Shown here: one piece after another, positions 43,949 through 53,379 of the stretch
How the letters are laid out: every line of letters starts with the position of its first letter
Position numbering within the stretch: position 1 is the first letter of the stretch
Translations under genes and position numbers: made by a program
The notes under the pieces: generated by a model
The model's database searches: none
Seen by the model: the letters and a program-made list of their open reading frames with translations, nothing else
What the model was told of the DNA's origin: nothing
From: Alphaproteobacteria bacterium
GTDB taxonomy: Bacteria; Pseudomonadota; Alphaproteobacteria; Rhodospirillales; Rhodospirillaceae
NCBI GenBank assembly: GCA_012103295.1
Contig: WLXB01000001.1
Span: forward strand, 1-64,000
Direction of reading: 5' to 3'
DNA length: 64,000 nt

Positions 43949-45070
43949 TCACCTTTTCCGAGCGGTCGAAATAAACCAATGCAGACTGTTGTCGAGTTGT
44001 TGGACCTTGCCCTGCCAAACGGACTCTTCGGGGAACCCGGCATTGCGTAACATTTCGCTGGGATTATTGGTCGCGTACACGCGCCAAAAAGGTTCATTGT
44101 TGTTGACCTGATCCCAGCCGCGGTGGAACTGCATCCAGGGGCTGTATTCATCGTAACGAATATTCACATCCATATGCATCGCCACGCCACCCGGCCTTAG
44201 CAGGCGAAAGCTTTCCTGCATCATCGCTTCTGTCGTGCTTTGAGAAAATTCGTGCATGGCGTTGTGCGACATCACGAGGTCAAAACTCTCGTCTTCAAAC
44301 CCCGTGTTGGCGGCATCGCGTTGGTGGTAGTGCACCCCCTTGCCCATAGCCTCAGCGCGGGCATGGGCGTAACGCAGGATCGAAGACGCAACATCGATGC
44401 CATGCACCTCGGCATTAGGAAATGCCGTGACATAGGGCACCGTTGACGACCCGGCCGAGCAACCGATATCGAGCACACGGGTTGGGGTGAAATCGGGATA
44501 GCGCTCATTAATAAAGCGCACACCCACCTCACCTTTGCTTTCAGACACGCCGACGCCACGGCCCATAGTGTAAAGGTTGCCGCCATATTCGTAGAACGCG
44601 CCGGCAAGAACGTCATCATCGCCATAGTCAGAACAGTAGCCACCGGGCTGGAGATGAATATCAACCTCAGCCATGGCGCGCGGAATGTCGAAATTCGGGT
44701 CCAACTCAAGCGAGCCTTTGCGCTGATCGGATTGTGTGTAGCGGGTATAATCCGCGGCCAAGCGGCCTTGTTCGCGATACAGCGTATCAGCGACCGCGTT
44801 CCACATCATTTCCTGGCCGTCTCGATGCAACCGGCTGAACATTTGGTACGCCGGATCATCCCACATCACCGTGCCGATTTCTTGTGCGGACTCCGGGTCC
44901 CGGCCATGCTCTTTCATAAAGCGAGGTTTAGCGCGGCGCTCATATAGGTCTTCGTTGCGCGCACGGACGTGGTCGCGGACGAAGTCTTTGAGCGACAAGG
45001 TGTACTGTTGGCGCGCCCATTCATCGTGGTTGGGTGATGCCAGCATTGTGTGTACGGGATTGCGAGCCAT
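43949..45070 (-). CDS. SAM-dependent class I methyltransferase
   Basis: A 373-residue enzyme. The N-terminal 170 residues are helical and less common; the class I methyltransferase fold starts with motif I VLDIGCSAGSSTVPYVTAFP, then EVHGIDVASSILRYA (acidic ribose site) and FEDESFDLVMSHNAMHEF and LLRPGGVAMHMD. It may methylate a small molecule; the target is not apparent. Coupled to the unrecognised gene (6 bp). Confidence 0.9.
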   Translation of the reverse strand: MARNPVHTMLASPNHDEWARQQYTLSLKDFVRDHVRARNEDLYERRAKPRFMKEHGRDPESAQEIGTVMWDDPAYQMFSRLHRDGQEMMWNAVADTLYREQGRLAADYTRYTQSDQRKGSLELDPNFDIPRAMAEVDIHLQPGGYCSDYGDDDVLAGAFYEYGGNLYTMGRGVGVSESKGEVGVRFINERYPDFTPTRVLDIGCSAGSSTVPYVTAFPNAEVHGIDVASSILRYAHARAEAMGKGVHYHQRDAANTGFEDESFDLVMSHNAMHEFSQSTTEAMMQESFRLLRPGGVAMHMDVNIRYDEYSPWMQFHRGWDQVNNNEPFWRVYATNNPSEMLRNAGFPEESVWQGKVQQLDNSLHWFISTARKR

Positions 45071-45133
45071 TGATCAGCCTAAAGACCGGTGTTGCGTCCT
45101 GAAGTGTATGCGGAGCGCGGCCTATTGCAAAAT

Positions 45134-46195
45134 CTACAGCTGGGTCTCGGTCGAGAGCCGGACACGCGAGACACGATCCCCAAATACCGTACCCATATAA
45201 AGATACCCTTGGTGGCTCAACGCCACAGAGGCGCCAGGGATTCGGCCATCCGTATGCTCGTAGATTATTTCCTGTTCCAGGGTCTCTGGATTTATAGCCA
45301 CAACCGCGAAAGGGAAACTGCAAGGCCTACCCGACAACCTCCGACATCCACGAGTGCCGACAATCGGGATGCCAGTGTGCCCGACCGACAACAATCGACC
45401 GTCGGGTGCCAGGGTTAAATTATCGGACTGAACGGGGATGCGAACGGTCCGGGCATTTCCGCCGCCCACATCGGCAGCCACGAGCGTTTGACCATAGGTC
45501 GAGCCAACAAAAATACGGCCGGTGCCTGGGTCCGCTTCAACTCCATTGGGAAAAGACGCGTCTGTCCCCTCAACTTTGTTCCAGCCTGCAACCCGGTCCC
45601 AAGTGACCGCGTACCCGGTGTGAATGCCAAACAAGAATTTTGCCTGAAGCCATATGCTGCGTGGTCCGTCGTACATATGGCTAACGACAAACCCCTCGTT
45701 GCCGGTGGACGCCACGTCGTTAGGGAACACAGTCTCAGGAACAGCGACACAGCCTTGCCAAGTCAGAGTTGGGCCATGGTCGCCGACGTCGACACGATAA
45801 CGTTCAATGCGCTCGCCATCGGCAGCATTGACGACCAGCAGCCGAAAGCCACCATTTGGTAAGTCGGAGACGTGGAACCCGCGCGGGCGGAGGTTCGGCG
45901 GAGCCGCCCCACACTGAGAAAACGTGGAATCGGAATCGACGACAGCTTCTAGCCGTGTGAGTTGATTGGTTTCTATGTTGAGGGCGACAATATTGCCAGG
46001 TACAGACCCGCTGCCCAACTCACTGACCAGCAGCCACGGATGAGTACCAAGAGGTTCGATGTCTTCGGGTTTCTCTAGACCACAGTAGACTTTAATATCG
46101 GCAGACGACTCACAGCCCTCGATCACTATCGGATCACAGGCGGAAAGCCCGATAAGGCAAAGAACGGAGACGAGACCGGATGCGCAAGCCCGCAC
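45134..46195 (-). CDS. Six-bladed propeller lipoprotein (SMP-30/paraoxonase-like)
   Basis: A 353-residue lipoprotein: signal with lipobox LIGLSAC, then repeats GDHGPTLTWQGCVAVPETVFPNDVAS, SFPNGVEADPGTGRIFVGSTYGQT, and GASVALSHQGYLYMGTVFGDRV that are typical of SMP-30/strictosidine-synthase-like propellers. They hydrolyse lactones or bind ligands with calcium. Starts at GTG (46195), 3 bp after the stop of the solute-binding gene, so operonic. Confidence 0.75.
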   Translation of the reverse strand: MRACASGLVSVLCLIGLSACDPIVIEGCESSADIKVYCGLEKPEDIEPLGTHPWLLVSELGSGSVPGNIVALNIETNQLTRLEAVVDSDSTFSQCGAAPPNLRPRGFHVSDLPNGGFRLLVVNAADGERIERYRVDVGDHGPTLTWQGCVAVPETVFPNDVASTGNEGFVVSHMYDGPRSIWLQAKFLFGIHTGYAVTWDRVAGWNKVEGTDASFPNGVEADPGTGRIFVGSTYGQTLVAADVGGGNARTVRIPVQSDNLTLAPDGRLLSVGHTGIPIVGTRGCRRLSGRPCSFPFAVVAINPETLEQEIIYEHTDGRIPGASVALSHQGYLYMGTVFGDRVSRVRLSTETQL

Positions 46196-46198
46196 TGC

Positions 46199-47716
46199 TC
46201 AATCGTCCTGCAACTTCAGCTCTTCAAACATCACACCGGTCGGTCGCGATTTAAACTCCGCAATACGCGGACCGTAGGCGCTGGTGTATACGGCGTTGGT
46301 CAGCCAGATCGCCGGCGCCAATTCGTGTAGCTGCGCCATAATTTCTTGCAGCAGAAGGTCGCGCTTGGCGGAATCGATCTCTGCGTTGGACCTTTTGATC
46401 GGCTCAACCAACTCCGGTGCACAAAAGAACGGATTCGCCCGTAAACATGAGAAATACTCGATGGGCCTTATGGGATCCTGGAAGGCCGAATTGTTCCAAA
46501 TCAGATTAAACGCATCCGCATCACCCCATTCAGACGTGGCATACTTGCTGGAGTAGTCGGAGAACGGAATGGCACGCAGAGTCACGTCAATACCGATGGC
46601 TTCCAAATCTTGCTCAACCTTTTGGTACATTAAGCTATCCGGTGTGGTGGTGTCGGTCGCCACCTCGATATTCATGGCAAAGCCGTCCGGGTATCCAGCT
46701 TCGACCAGAAGCGCGCGAGCACGGTCAGGGTCGTAATTGTACGGTTTAAGGCTGGGGTTGAATCCGATGGTCGCTGAGGTCACGCCCTGACTGGCCACTT
46801 CTGCGTAGTCAAACATGATGAATTTCGCGATCGATTCTTTATCGACTGCATAATTGAATGCTTGCCTCACCCGAGCATCCTGAAGCGGATGACCCTCCGC
46901 ATGCAAAACATTAGGGAGCGCGATAGATTTAACCTGGGGATTGGTTTGGACAGACACGTCAAAGCCCTGCGCTTCTATGATGACCACGTCATCGACATGG
47001 AGTCCGGTGATGAGGTCCAACTGTCCAGAGAGCAGACCTTGTATGCGTGATGTCTTGTCGCCGACTAACCGATACTCGAGCGTCTTAATATCTTTAGGTG
47101 CGCGCCAAGATTCCAGATAAGCCTCTAAGGTTGCTGTCGCATTGCCACGACCAAAGCTGATCAAGCGAAATGGGCCCGTCCCGACGGGCGCAACCGTATA
47201 GCCATCGACGCCAATTTCATCCCAGTGGTCTGGGTCAATAATCATCAGCGTCGCGAGGCGCTTCGGTAAAATGGCGTCCGGCTCAACGGTTTCGATCTCA
47301 ACTGTCAAATCGTTAATGGCTCGAGTGCTCTTCACCAAGGTCAACTCGTTGGGAATCAGATAGCGCTTCATCTCTTCGCGCTTCATCAAGTTCATTAATT
47401 TAACAACGTCGTGTGCTGAGAACGGCTTGCCGTTGTGGTAAGTGACATTGGGACGCAGCTCAAACACCCATGTGGTCGGAGACGTGTTCTCCCACGACAG
47501 CGCCAAGGCTGGCTCAGGACCGCCAGACCAATTCAATCGCGTGAGGCCGTCATAAATAGACCACCACAATTCTGCCGCCGGTAAACTCGCACCGGTAAAC
47601 GGATTACCGAGAGTCGGCGGGAAAGCGGACACCGCCGCCCGCAAAGTTTGGGCACCTAAATTTGTGCTGTTGGTTAGGACACCAAAAGCCAGCAGGGCAA
47701 CGGTAACAAACTTCAT
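46199..47716 (-). CDS. ABC-type solute-binding protein, family 5 (peptide/opine type)
   Basis: A 505-residue periplasmic binding protein. Signal ends near TNLGAQ; typical segments AELWWSIYDGLTRL, TWVFELRPNVTYHNGKPFSAHDVV, RQAFNYAVDKESIAKFIMFDYAEVASQGV and YNYDPDRARALLVEAGYPDGF. Normally delivers oligopeptides or similar to a DppBCDF-type permease, but no permease or ATPase is here. Its ATG abuts the ThDP-enzyme stop. Confidence 0.92.
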   Translation of the reverse strand: MKFVTVALLAFGVLTNSTNLGAQTLRAAVSAFPPTLGNPFTGASLPAAELWWSIYDGLTRLNWSGGPEPALALSWENTSPTTWVFELRPNVTYHNGKPFSAHDVVKLMNLMKREEMKRYLIPNELTLVKSTRAINDLTVEIETVEPDAILPKRLATLMIIDPDHWDEIGVDGYTVAPVGTGPFRLISFGRGNATATLEAYLESWRAPKDIKTLEYRLVGDKTSRIQGLLSGQLDLITGLHVDDVVIIEAQGFDVSVQTNPQVKSIALPNVLHAEGHPLQDARVRQAFNYAVDKESIAKFIMFDYAEVASQGVTSATIGFNPSLKPYNYDPDRARALLVEAGYPDGFAMNIEVATDTTTPDSLMYQKVEQDLEAIGIDVTLRAIPFSDYSSKYATSEWGDADAFNLIWNNSAFQDPIRPIEYFSCLRANPFFCAPELVEPIKRSNAEIDSAKRDLLLQEIMAQLHELAPAIWLTNAVYTSAYGPRIAEFKSRPTGVMFEELKLQDD

Positions 47717-49459
47717 CTAGGCAACCTCAGGGGAGTAATGGGCTTTGTGGCTTGAGGGCAGATCCTCGAAGGTGATCATCTGCAACCGCGGATCCTGCTT
47801 GCGGGCAAGACCGGCATCGGGATCAGTCAGCACATTTATAATGGTGGTTTGGTTGGCGTTAAAAGCGCGCTGCAGTGCCGGTTTAATGTCGTTCGGGTTT
47901 TCAACCCTGTCGAAGAGACAACCGAACGCCTGACCGATAAGTTCATAACTGGCCTGCCCTAGTTCGCAGTTGACGTTACGGCCAGCGGAATTGAGTTGGC
48001 CGTTCTTTTCCGTCCCCCACGCACCATCGTTTGCGATAATGCAGACAATCTTTAAGCCGGCCAACACCGCTGCATTCCATTCGCTCGCGTAAAATCCAAA
48101 CGCGCCATCACCGGTCACCAACACAACTTCACGCGGGGGTCGATTTTCTTGCGCGGCCAACTCACGTTCCCCGGCAGCGGCACCAATAGAAAGAGCTGTT
48201 CCAATACCCATAGAACCGAGGGGGTAATGATCCAAGTAACTGCGGTCGCCGGATATACGCACAACACCATGCATCCAATTCAAGGCATCGGCACCGTCGC
48301 CAACAAAGATGGCGCCTGACGGCATAACGTCCATGAGGTCACGACCAATGCGCGTCGGATGAATCATACCATCTTCGTTTTTGCCCAACTCATCGAGCCG
48401 TTCGAGACGCGCGGCCATGGCATTGTTTACCCAAGTCGGGTCGCCGCTGGGCTTGTATCCTTTGGCAGTGAGAGTGGTGTTGAGTTTTTCGACGCTCAAG
48501 GCCGCGTCACCAAGCATAGGGACATCGATAACGCGGTTGCGGCCAAACTCATCCGCGACAACGTCTATCTGTGCGAACGTCGCCTTGGCGTTAAACCTTG
48601 GTGCCAATCCGTAACCAATGCGTTGGGATAGTCGCATACCAACAACAAGGACGGCGTCGGCATCCTTTGCGGCAACTTGCGCCATGGGCCAGCTAAAACC
48701 AAGGGTGTGGTCTTCAGGCACGAGACCACGGCCAAGTGCATGTCCCAGAACCGGCAAGCGATGAGTATCCGCAAGGGAACGCAAGGCCGATCCAGCATTG
48801 GATACCCCTGCCCCACTCCCGGTGAGAACCAGCGGTCGTTCGGCATTGAGGATCATATCAGCAGCGGCTTCGACCGCTTCATCGGACGCTTCGGACACGT
48901 TGGTTCTAAGTGGATGCGGATCAAGCTCAGCATCGCCCTCGACCATTGCGCCTTGAATACTCAGGGGCACACCCAATACCGCCACGCCAGGACGGCCGGA
49001 CGTGGCCGCACGCAAAGCGGCATGAACAAACTCGGCCAACCGATCGGCCGTTGGCACAACCCTGCACCACTTGGCATAGGGCTTGGCCATCTCAAGCGGG
49101 TCCTCGCCTTCGTCACCCACGGATTCCCTAGAAGGATCGGCATACACTGACGCGAACACAACGACGGGAGAACAAGCCATTCGGGCCGTTTGAATTCCAG
49201 CCATGGCATTTGGCATACCCTGCTTACCCGCGATCATAGCAATACCGGGCTTGCCGGTGACTCGTGCGTAACCGTCCGCAGCGCCAACGGTTCCCGTTTC
49301 GTGGCGACCTGAAATCACTGCCATGCCGTCATCTTCAAAGGCATAAAGCGTGTGGGAGTGCGCTGCACCCGCAAGCACAAAAGCCGTTTCGATGCCGTAA
49401 CCTTTGAGAATTCGGCTGATGACTTGGCCGCCGGTCAACCGGTTGGTGGGGTCAGACAT
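47717..49459 (-). CDS. Thiamine-diphosphate-dependent enzyme (acetolactate synthase-like)
   Basis: A 580-residue enzyme of the acetohydroxyacid synthase / oxalyl-CoA decarboxylase fold. Glu54 in ISGRHETGTVGAADGYAR activates ThDP; VVLVTGDGAFGFYASEWN with the later IANDGAWG is the GDG-N metal/ThDP motif; a FAD-like middle domain is present. Substrate may be a 2-oxoacid or oxalyl-CoA; no specificity residues can be read with confidence. First gene of the operon toward 42725. Confidence 0.9.
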   Translation of the reverse strand: MSDPTNRLTGGQVISRILKGYGIETAFVLAGAAHSHTLYAFEDDGMAVISGRHETGTVGAADGYARVTGKPGIAMIAGKQGMPNAMAGIQTARMACSPVVVFASVYADPSRESVGDEGEDPLEMAKPYAKWCRVVPTADRLAEFVHAALRAATSGRPGVAVLGVPLSIQGAMVEGDAELDPHPLRTNVSEASDEAVEAAADMILNAERPLVLTGSGAGVSNAGSALRSLADTHRLPVLGHALGRGLVPEDHTLGFSWPMAQVAAKDADAVLVVGMRLSQRIGYGLAPRFNAKATFAQIDVVADEFGRNRVIDVPMLGDAALSVEKLNTTLTAKGYKPSGDPTWVNNAMAARLERLDELGKNEDGMIHPTRIGRDLMDVMPSGAIFVGDGADALNWMHGVVRISGDRSYLDHYPLGSMGIGTALSIGAAAGERELAAQENRPPREVVLVTGDGAFGFYASEWNAAVLAGLKIVCIIANDGAWGTEKNGQLNSAGRNVNCELGQASYELIGQAFGCLFDRVENPNDIKPALQRAFNANQTTIINVLTDPDAGLARKQDPRLQMITFEDLPSSHKAHYSPEVA

Positions 49460-49586
49460 ACGTCCTCGTCTTAGTAACGGCCCGACACGGCCATTTTATC
49501 GATAGGCCAACACGGCCATTGCTTTTCTTATACGGACATCGTTGCATGAATTTAACCGCATAAAAATTCTAGACGGAGACCCACCT

Positions 49587-49805
49587 ATGATTTCTCGCAG
49601 AACAGCCGCACAGGGAGCAGTTGCCCTCGCCCTGGGTCAACCATACTTAGCAAGAGCAGAGACCGAAGTCGAAAATCGTCACACCTTTGTGCTGGTTCAC
49701 GGCGCATGGCATGGCGGCTGGTGGCAGAGACCGAAGTCGAAAATCGTCACACCTTTGTGCTGGTTCACGGCGCATGGCATGGCGGCTGGTGCTGGAAAAT
49801 GGTGA
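49587..49805 (+). pseudogene. N-terminal fragment of frameshifted alpha/beta hydrolase
   Basis: The ATG at 49587 (after GGAGACCCACCT) starts a signal-like stretch (ISRRTAAQGAVALALG...LARA) and the oxyanion strand FVLVHGAWHGGW, then goes out of frame at the 68-bp duplication and ends at 49805. Removal of one repeat copy would join it in frame to the rest of the hydrolase. Confidence 0.85.
49656..49791 (+). repeat. Perfect 68-bp tandem duplication (frameshifting)
   Basis: 49656-49723 and 49724-49791 are identical. 68 is not a multiple of 3, so the duplication shifts the hydrolase frame by two. The unit codes for the conserved ETEVENRHTFVLVHGAWHGGW region. Recent or unstable; an assembly error is also possible. 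Confidence 0.95.
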
Positions 49806-50467
49806 ACGAGTACCTGCGAGCGCGTGGCCATACGGTGTTCGCGCCGACCATGACGGGACTAGGCGAGAAGAGCCACCTCGCATCCGCTGACATCAATCTC
49901 GACACCCATATCGCTGACATTGCTAATTTGTTGATTTGGGAAGAGTTAGAGAACGTGATCTTGGTCGGTCATAGCTATGGCGGTGGTATTATTAGTGGGG
50001 TTTGCGACGCCCATAAAGATCGTATCTCGCACGCGATTTATCTGGACGCGGTAGTACCGAAAAGCGGTGACACTATGATCGGAGGCGCGACAATAGAGGC
50101 GGCTGAGAAACGGCTTGGGCCTTTTATTGACGGCTATCTTGCGCCACCCCGAGAACCTGTATCCTTTGGTATTCCCGAAGCCATGACGGAAGAGCTGGCA
50201 TGGGTGCGCAGACGTGTAACCCCGCACCTGGTCGGAACCTGGACACAGGCGTTCGCATTTAAAAACGGCGGGTCGGATGATTTACCACGGACCTTTATAT
50301 ACTGCTCGGACAAACCGTCCCTCACGCCGCAACAGGATGTGCGACTGCAATCCTTTCGGGACGATCCCAGTTGGATGTACGACGAACTGTCATGCGGTCA
50401 CGACGCGATGGTGATTCTACCGCTAGAAACGGCAGAGATGTTTGAGCGGATTGCAGACACAACTTAA
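49706..50467 (+). CDS. Alpha/beta hydrolase (EstC-like), start reset by the tandem duplication
   Basis: A 253-residue alpha/beta hydrolase readable from the ATG at 49706 within repeat copy 1, without signal peptide. HGAWHGGWCWKM is the oxyanion-hole strand; nucleophile Ser in VILVGHSYGGGII; His in DELSCGHDAM; Asp/Glu before it is likely in the FIYCSDKPSL region. The pre-duplication gene would begin at 49587 and be exported. Converges with the CHASE-like gene, overlapping it by 4 bp. Confidence 0.8.
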   Translation: MAWRLVAETEVENRHTFVLVHGAWHGGWCWKMVNEYLRARGHTVFAPTMTGLGEKSHLASADINLDTHIADIANLLIWEELENVILVGHSYGGGIISGVCDAHKDRISHAIYLDAVVPKSGDTMIGGATIEAAEKRLGPFIDGYLAPPREPVSFGIPEAMTEELAWVRRRVTPHLVGTWTQAFAFKNGGSDDLPRTFIYCSDKPSLTPQQDVRLQSFRDDPSWMYDELSCGHDAMVILPLETAEMFERIADTT

Positions 50468-51393
50468 CCTGCGGCCCTAAATAAGCTGCGAATAAGCAGT
50501 ACCAAAAAGAGTGTCGCAAAAATGCCAGCGTACAGCGCAAAGGTTCCGGCCAGGGTTTGTGGCCCACCCGCATAGTCTTCAGTCACATCCCAGACTAAAT
50601 TAAACTGAGCGCCGTCAATCTCTGCTGGCACGCTGATTGACCGTGACGACCCTTCTTCCGACTCTTCGTCTCCAATTATAAATCGCGGCGTGGTCATCTC
50701 ACCGCCATTGGAAAAGGACGCCTCAAGGCGCAGGCGCATACCGTGGGGCACCCACTCGTCGTACATCCGAGCGACCACACTCTCGTAGTCAATTAGACTG
50801 ACAACAACACCGAACTGACGCGTGTTGCGAATGGTCACCGCATAGTAAGAATACGGACTTCCAGTCTCCCCTTCGAAAACGGACCCAATCACAAGGCTGT
50901 TTTCGTTTTCCAATGCCGTGTTGATAGTCGTAATGGTCGGTCCAAAGCGCGACACGTCTGACCCTGGTCGGAGCACACCACTGGTGTCCGTCGAATAGGC
51001 AACCATCCAACATCCATCGTCATCGCTGCAGCTAGACGGTTGAGATTTGGTGAGAAACCCCATGGACTCCGGAAAGGCGTCGGACGTGTGACCTTTTAAA
51101 TAGTCGATCGTATTTTCAAACTCATCTGCAGCAACGCGCCCAGATCCGTTAAACAATGTAGCAAGGCTTTGCAGCGGACTATTGGCATGATCAAGGAGAA
51201 GAACAAACGTTGATGCGAGTCTTTCGGCATCGGCATCTGCTTTAGCGTTCCATACCGCTCGTGCTTGCTCGGGCATCGGGCGGCTTAAGAAATATGAGGC
51301 TGAAAGGCCGAGAACAAGCACAAAGGCCATCGTCAGAACGCCCCACACCGAGCTGCCTCCTCCAGTGTCGGAACTCTCTTTTTCAGCTGCCAT
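50464..51393 (-). CDS. CHASE-like membrane sensor without output domain
   Basis: A 309-residue protein with an N-terminal TM (about 17-36, VLTMAFVLVLGLSASYFLSR), a periplasmic CHASE-like domain (LASTFVLLLDHANSPLQSLATLFNGSG... ESMGFLTKSQ) and a C-terminal TM (about 282-303) ending the protein. Normal CHASE proteins continue into cyclase, kinase or GGDEF domains; here nothing follows. ATG after AAAGGAG. Divergent from the WD40 gene by 83 bp. Confidence 0.6.
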   Translation of the reverse strand: MAAEKESSDTGGGSSVWGVLTMAFVLVLGLSASYFLSRPMPEQARAVWNAKADADAERLASTFVLLLDHANSPLQSLATLFNGSGRVAADEFENTIDYLKGHTSDAFPESMGFLTKSQPSSCSDDDGCWMVAYSTDTSGVLRPGSDVSRFGPTITTINTALENENSLVIGSVFEGETGSPYSYYAVTIRNTRQFGVVVSLIDYESVVARMYDEWVPHGMRLRLEASFSNGGEMTTPRFIIGDEESEEGSSRSISVPAEIDGAQFNLVWDVTEDYAGGPQTLAGTFALYAGIFATLFLVLLIRSLFRAAG

Positions 51394-51476
51394 TGCGGCT
51401 TACTCCTTTATAATCGCCTGTGGGCCGTGCACTCTTGGCTAAGCTAACGGAGAGCCCGACGAGGACACCATACATT

Positions 51477-53336
51477 ATGATTGCAAAACTCTCCCGGGTC
51501 ATCAGCGCCGCTGTTTTTCTGATCTACACACTGTGGACTTCATCGATCTTCGCCCAGGAGTTGACCACTGAGATAGAAATTCGCGTGCCGGCTCAGGGTG
51601 GTCCGTTAACACCTGTCCGTTTGACCTTCGATCCAACCGATCCAAACCGCTTTGCCGTTGTCGATGTCGCAGACGGCAGCATTACCGTTTGGTCGTTTGA
51701 CCGCACCTTCACCAAAGAACTCGACATCGACGCGCGAGCCGTCGCCTTTGCGATTTCTCCTGATGGACGAATGATCGCGTCCAGCACCATCCGTGGACAG
51801 ATTTTTCTGTGGAACATGGACGGAGAGCAGATCGGTGAGCCATTCCTCGGCCACGAAGGATCAGTCCAGGATCTAGACTTTTCACCTGACGGATCAATGC
51901 TCGCCTCCGCCGGATATGATAGCACCGTCAGACTCTGGACGATGGACGGGCGGCAGATCGGCCAGCCCTTCGTCGGCCATACGGAATGGGTGCGCGCGGT
52001 GGCCTTCTCGCCGGACGGCACCAAGGTCGCCTCATCAAGCATCGACGGCACTGTCCGTATCTGGAACAGACGCGGCAAACTGCTTGCTGGCCCTCTTCTT
52101 GGTCACGAACGTTGGGTTGAAGCGGTCAACTTTTCGCCGCGCGGCAACTTCCTTGCCTCGGCTGGTGATGACGGATTAGTACGATTGTGGAATCTAGATG
52201 GAACCCCCCGCACCGATCCCTTGTCAGGACATCAGGCTTGGGTTGTCGACTTTGCGCCGAGCGGCGGTGTTATGGCTTCGGCAGGCGATGACGGTTCCGT
52301 ATTATTACGCAATCTTGATGGGTCTCTACGACGCCAAGCCTTGCGCGGTCACGCCGGGTCAGTGCAAGCCCTAGCATTTTCGCCAAGCGGTGATTTCTTT
52401 GCCACTGGTGGGTACTACGACGGCACAGTGCGATTGTGGAATATTGATGGGTCACCGCGCGGGGAGCCCCTACGTGCTCATGACCCGTGGTTCCGCAGTC
52501 TCGCGTTCTCTCCGGACGGCACCATCGTTGTCATGGCTGGTGATGACGGGAGTTTTCGATTCTATACCCGAGATGGCCTTCTATTGGGGCAGCCAATCCT
52601 AGGTCACACATCCTGGGTCGAAGCTGCAACGTTTTCCCCTGACGGGGAGCGGGTCGCGACAGCCAGCTATGATGGAACCATGCGGGTCTGGGATATGACC
52701 GGCACGCAACTCATGATGTTCGACGACCACGAATCCCGCGTTACATCCGTTGCGTTCTCGGCAGACGGGAAGCAGATTGCGTCAGGGGACGAACGCGGCA
52801 CCATCCGTGTGTGGGATACAAACGGGACGCTTATTGTCGGCCCAATCCGAGCCTATCCACGACCAGTCACGGCGCTCACGTTTTCACCGTCCGGTCGCAC
52901 CATCTTGAGTGGCAGCGATCGTGGTGAGATGAAACTCTGGTGGCGCGACGGAGAACTCCGGACGGCTACGTTGTCGGCGCACCGTGGCGCCCTCAAAACC
53001 ATGGCGTACTCGCCGGACGGCGCGATATTCGCGACCGGGGGTGAGGACGGAATCGTTCGGCTGTGGGGCGCGGACGGAACACCGCGCGTTGGCGCAATGA
53101 CCGGGCATCAAGCCTGGATCCGCGCCCTGACATTTTCATCTGACAGTACACGGCTTGCATCGGCTGGGGATGACGGCGCTATTCGACTTTGGACAATTAT
53201 GGGAGAGGCCCTTGGCGCGCCAATGCGCGGCCATGATGGATCGGCCAGCAGCATCGTATTTACGGACGATGATAACGCCGTGACATCGGGAGGCTACTTC
53301 GACGGAAAAATACGGCGTTGGGCGCTATCCAACTGA
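51477..53336 (+). CDS. Exported WD40 protein with 14 repeats
   Basis: A 619-residue protein with signal peptide (AAVFLIYTLWTSSIFAQ), then 14 blade-type repeats (each with a GH start and a VRLW-type end, from VTVWSF to IRRWAL), enough for two seven-bladed propellers. Such proteins scaffold other proteins. Exported WD40 proteins are rarer than cytosolic ones. Start ATG 51477 fits the signal; a GTG 19 codons earlier is possible. Divergent from the CHASE-like gene; a joint role is guesswork. Confidence 0.85.
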   Translation: MIAKLSRVISAAVFLIYTLWTSSIFAQELTTEIEIRVPAQGGPLTPVRLTFDPTDPNRFAVVDVADGSITVWSFDRTFTKELDIDARAVAFAISPDGRMIASSTIRGQIFLWNMDGEQIGEPFLGHEGSVQDLDFSPDGSMLASAGYDSTVRLWTMDGRQIGQPFVGHTEWVRAVAFSPDGTKVASSSIDGTVRIWNRRGKLLAGPLLGHERWVEAVNFSPRGNFLASAGDDGLVRLWNLDGTPRTDPLSGHQAWVVDFAPSGGVMASAGDDGSVLLRNLDGSLRRQALRGHAGSVQALAFSPSGDFFATGGYYDGTVRLWNIDGSPRGEPLRAHDPWFRSLAFSPDGTIVVMAGDDGSFRFYTRDGLLLGQPILGHTSWVEAATFSPDGERVATASYDGTMRVWDMTGTQLMMFDDHESRVTSVAFSADGKQIASGDERGTIRVWDTNGTLIVGPIRAYPRPVTALTFSPSGRTILSGSDRGEMKLWWRDGELRTATLSAHRGALKTMAYSPDGAIFATGGEDGIVRLWGADGTPRVGAMTGHQAWIRALTFSSDSTRLASAGDDGAIRLWTIMGEALGAPMRGHDGSASSIVFTDDDNAVTSGGYFDGKIRRWALSN

Positions 53337-53379
53337 ACGCCGCCGAACTTTAATTTGGCGGGCTATTCCAAGCTCGCAA

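Noticed and set aside
49542..49805. A separate small gene starting at 49542
   Set aside because: It is the 5' fragment of the hydrolase with 15 extra codons; the ribosome site points to 49587.
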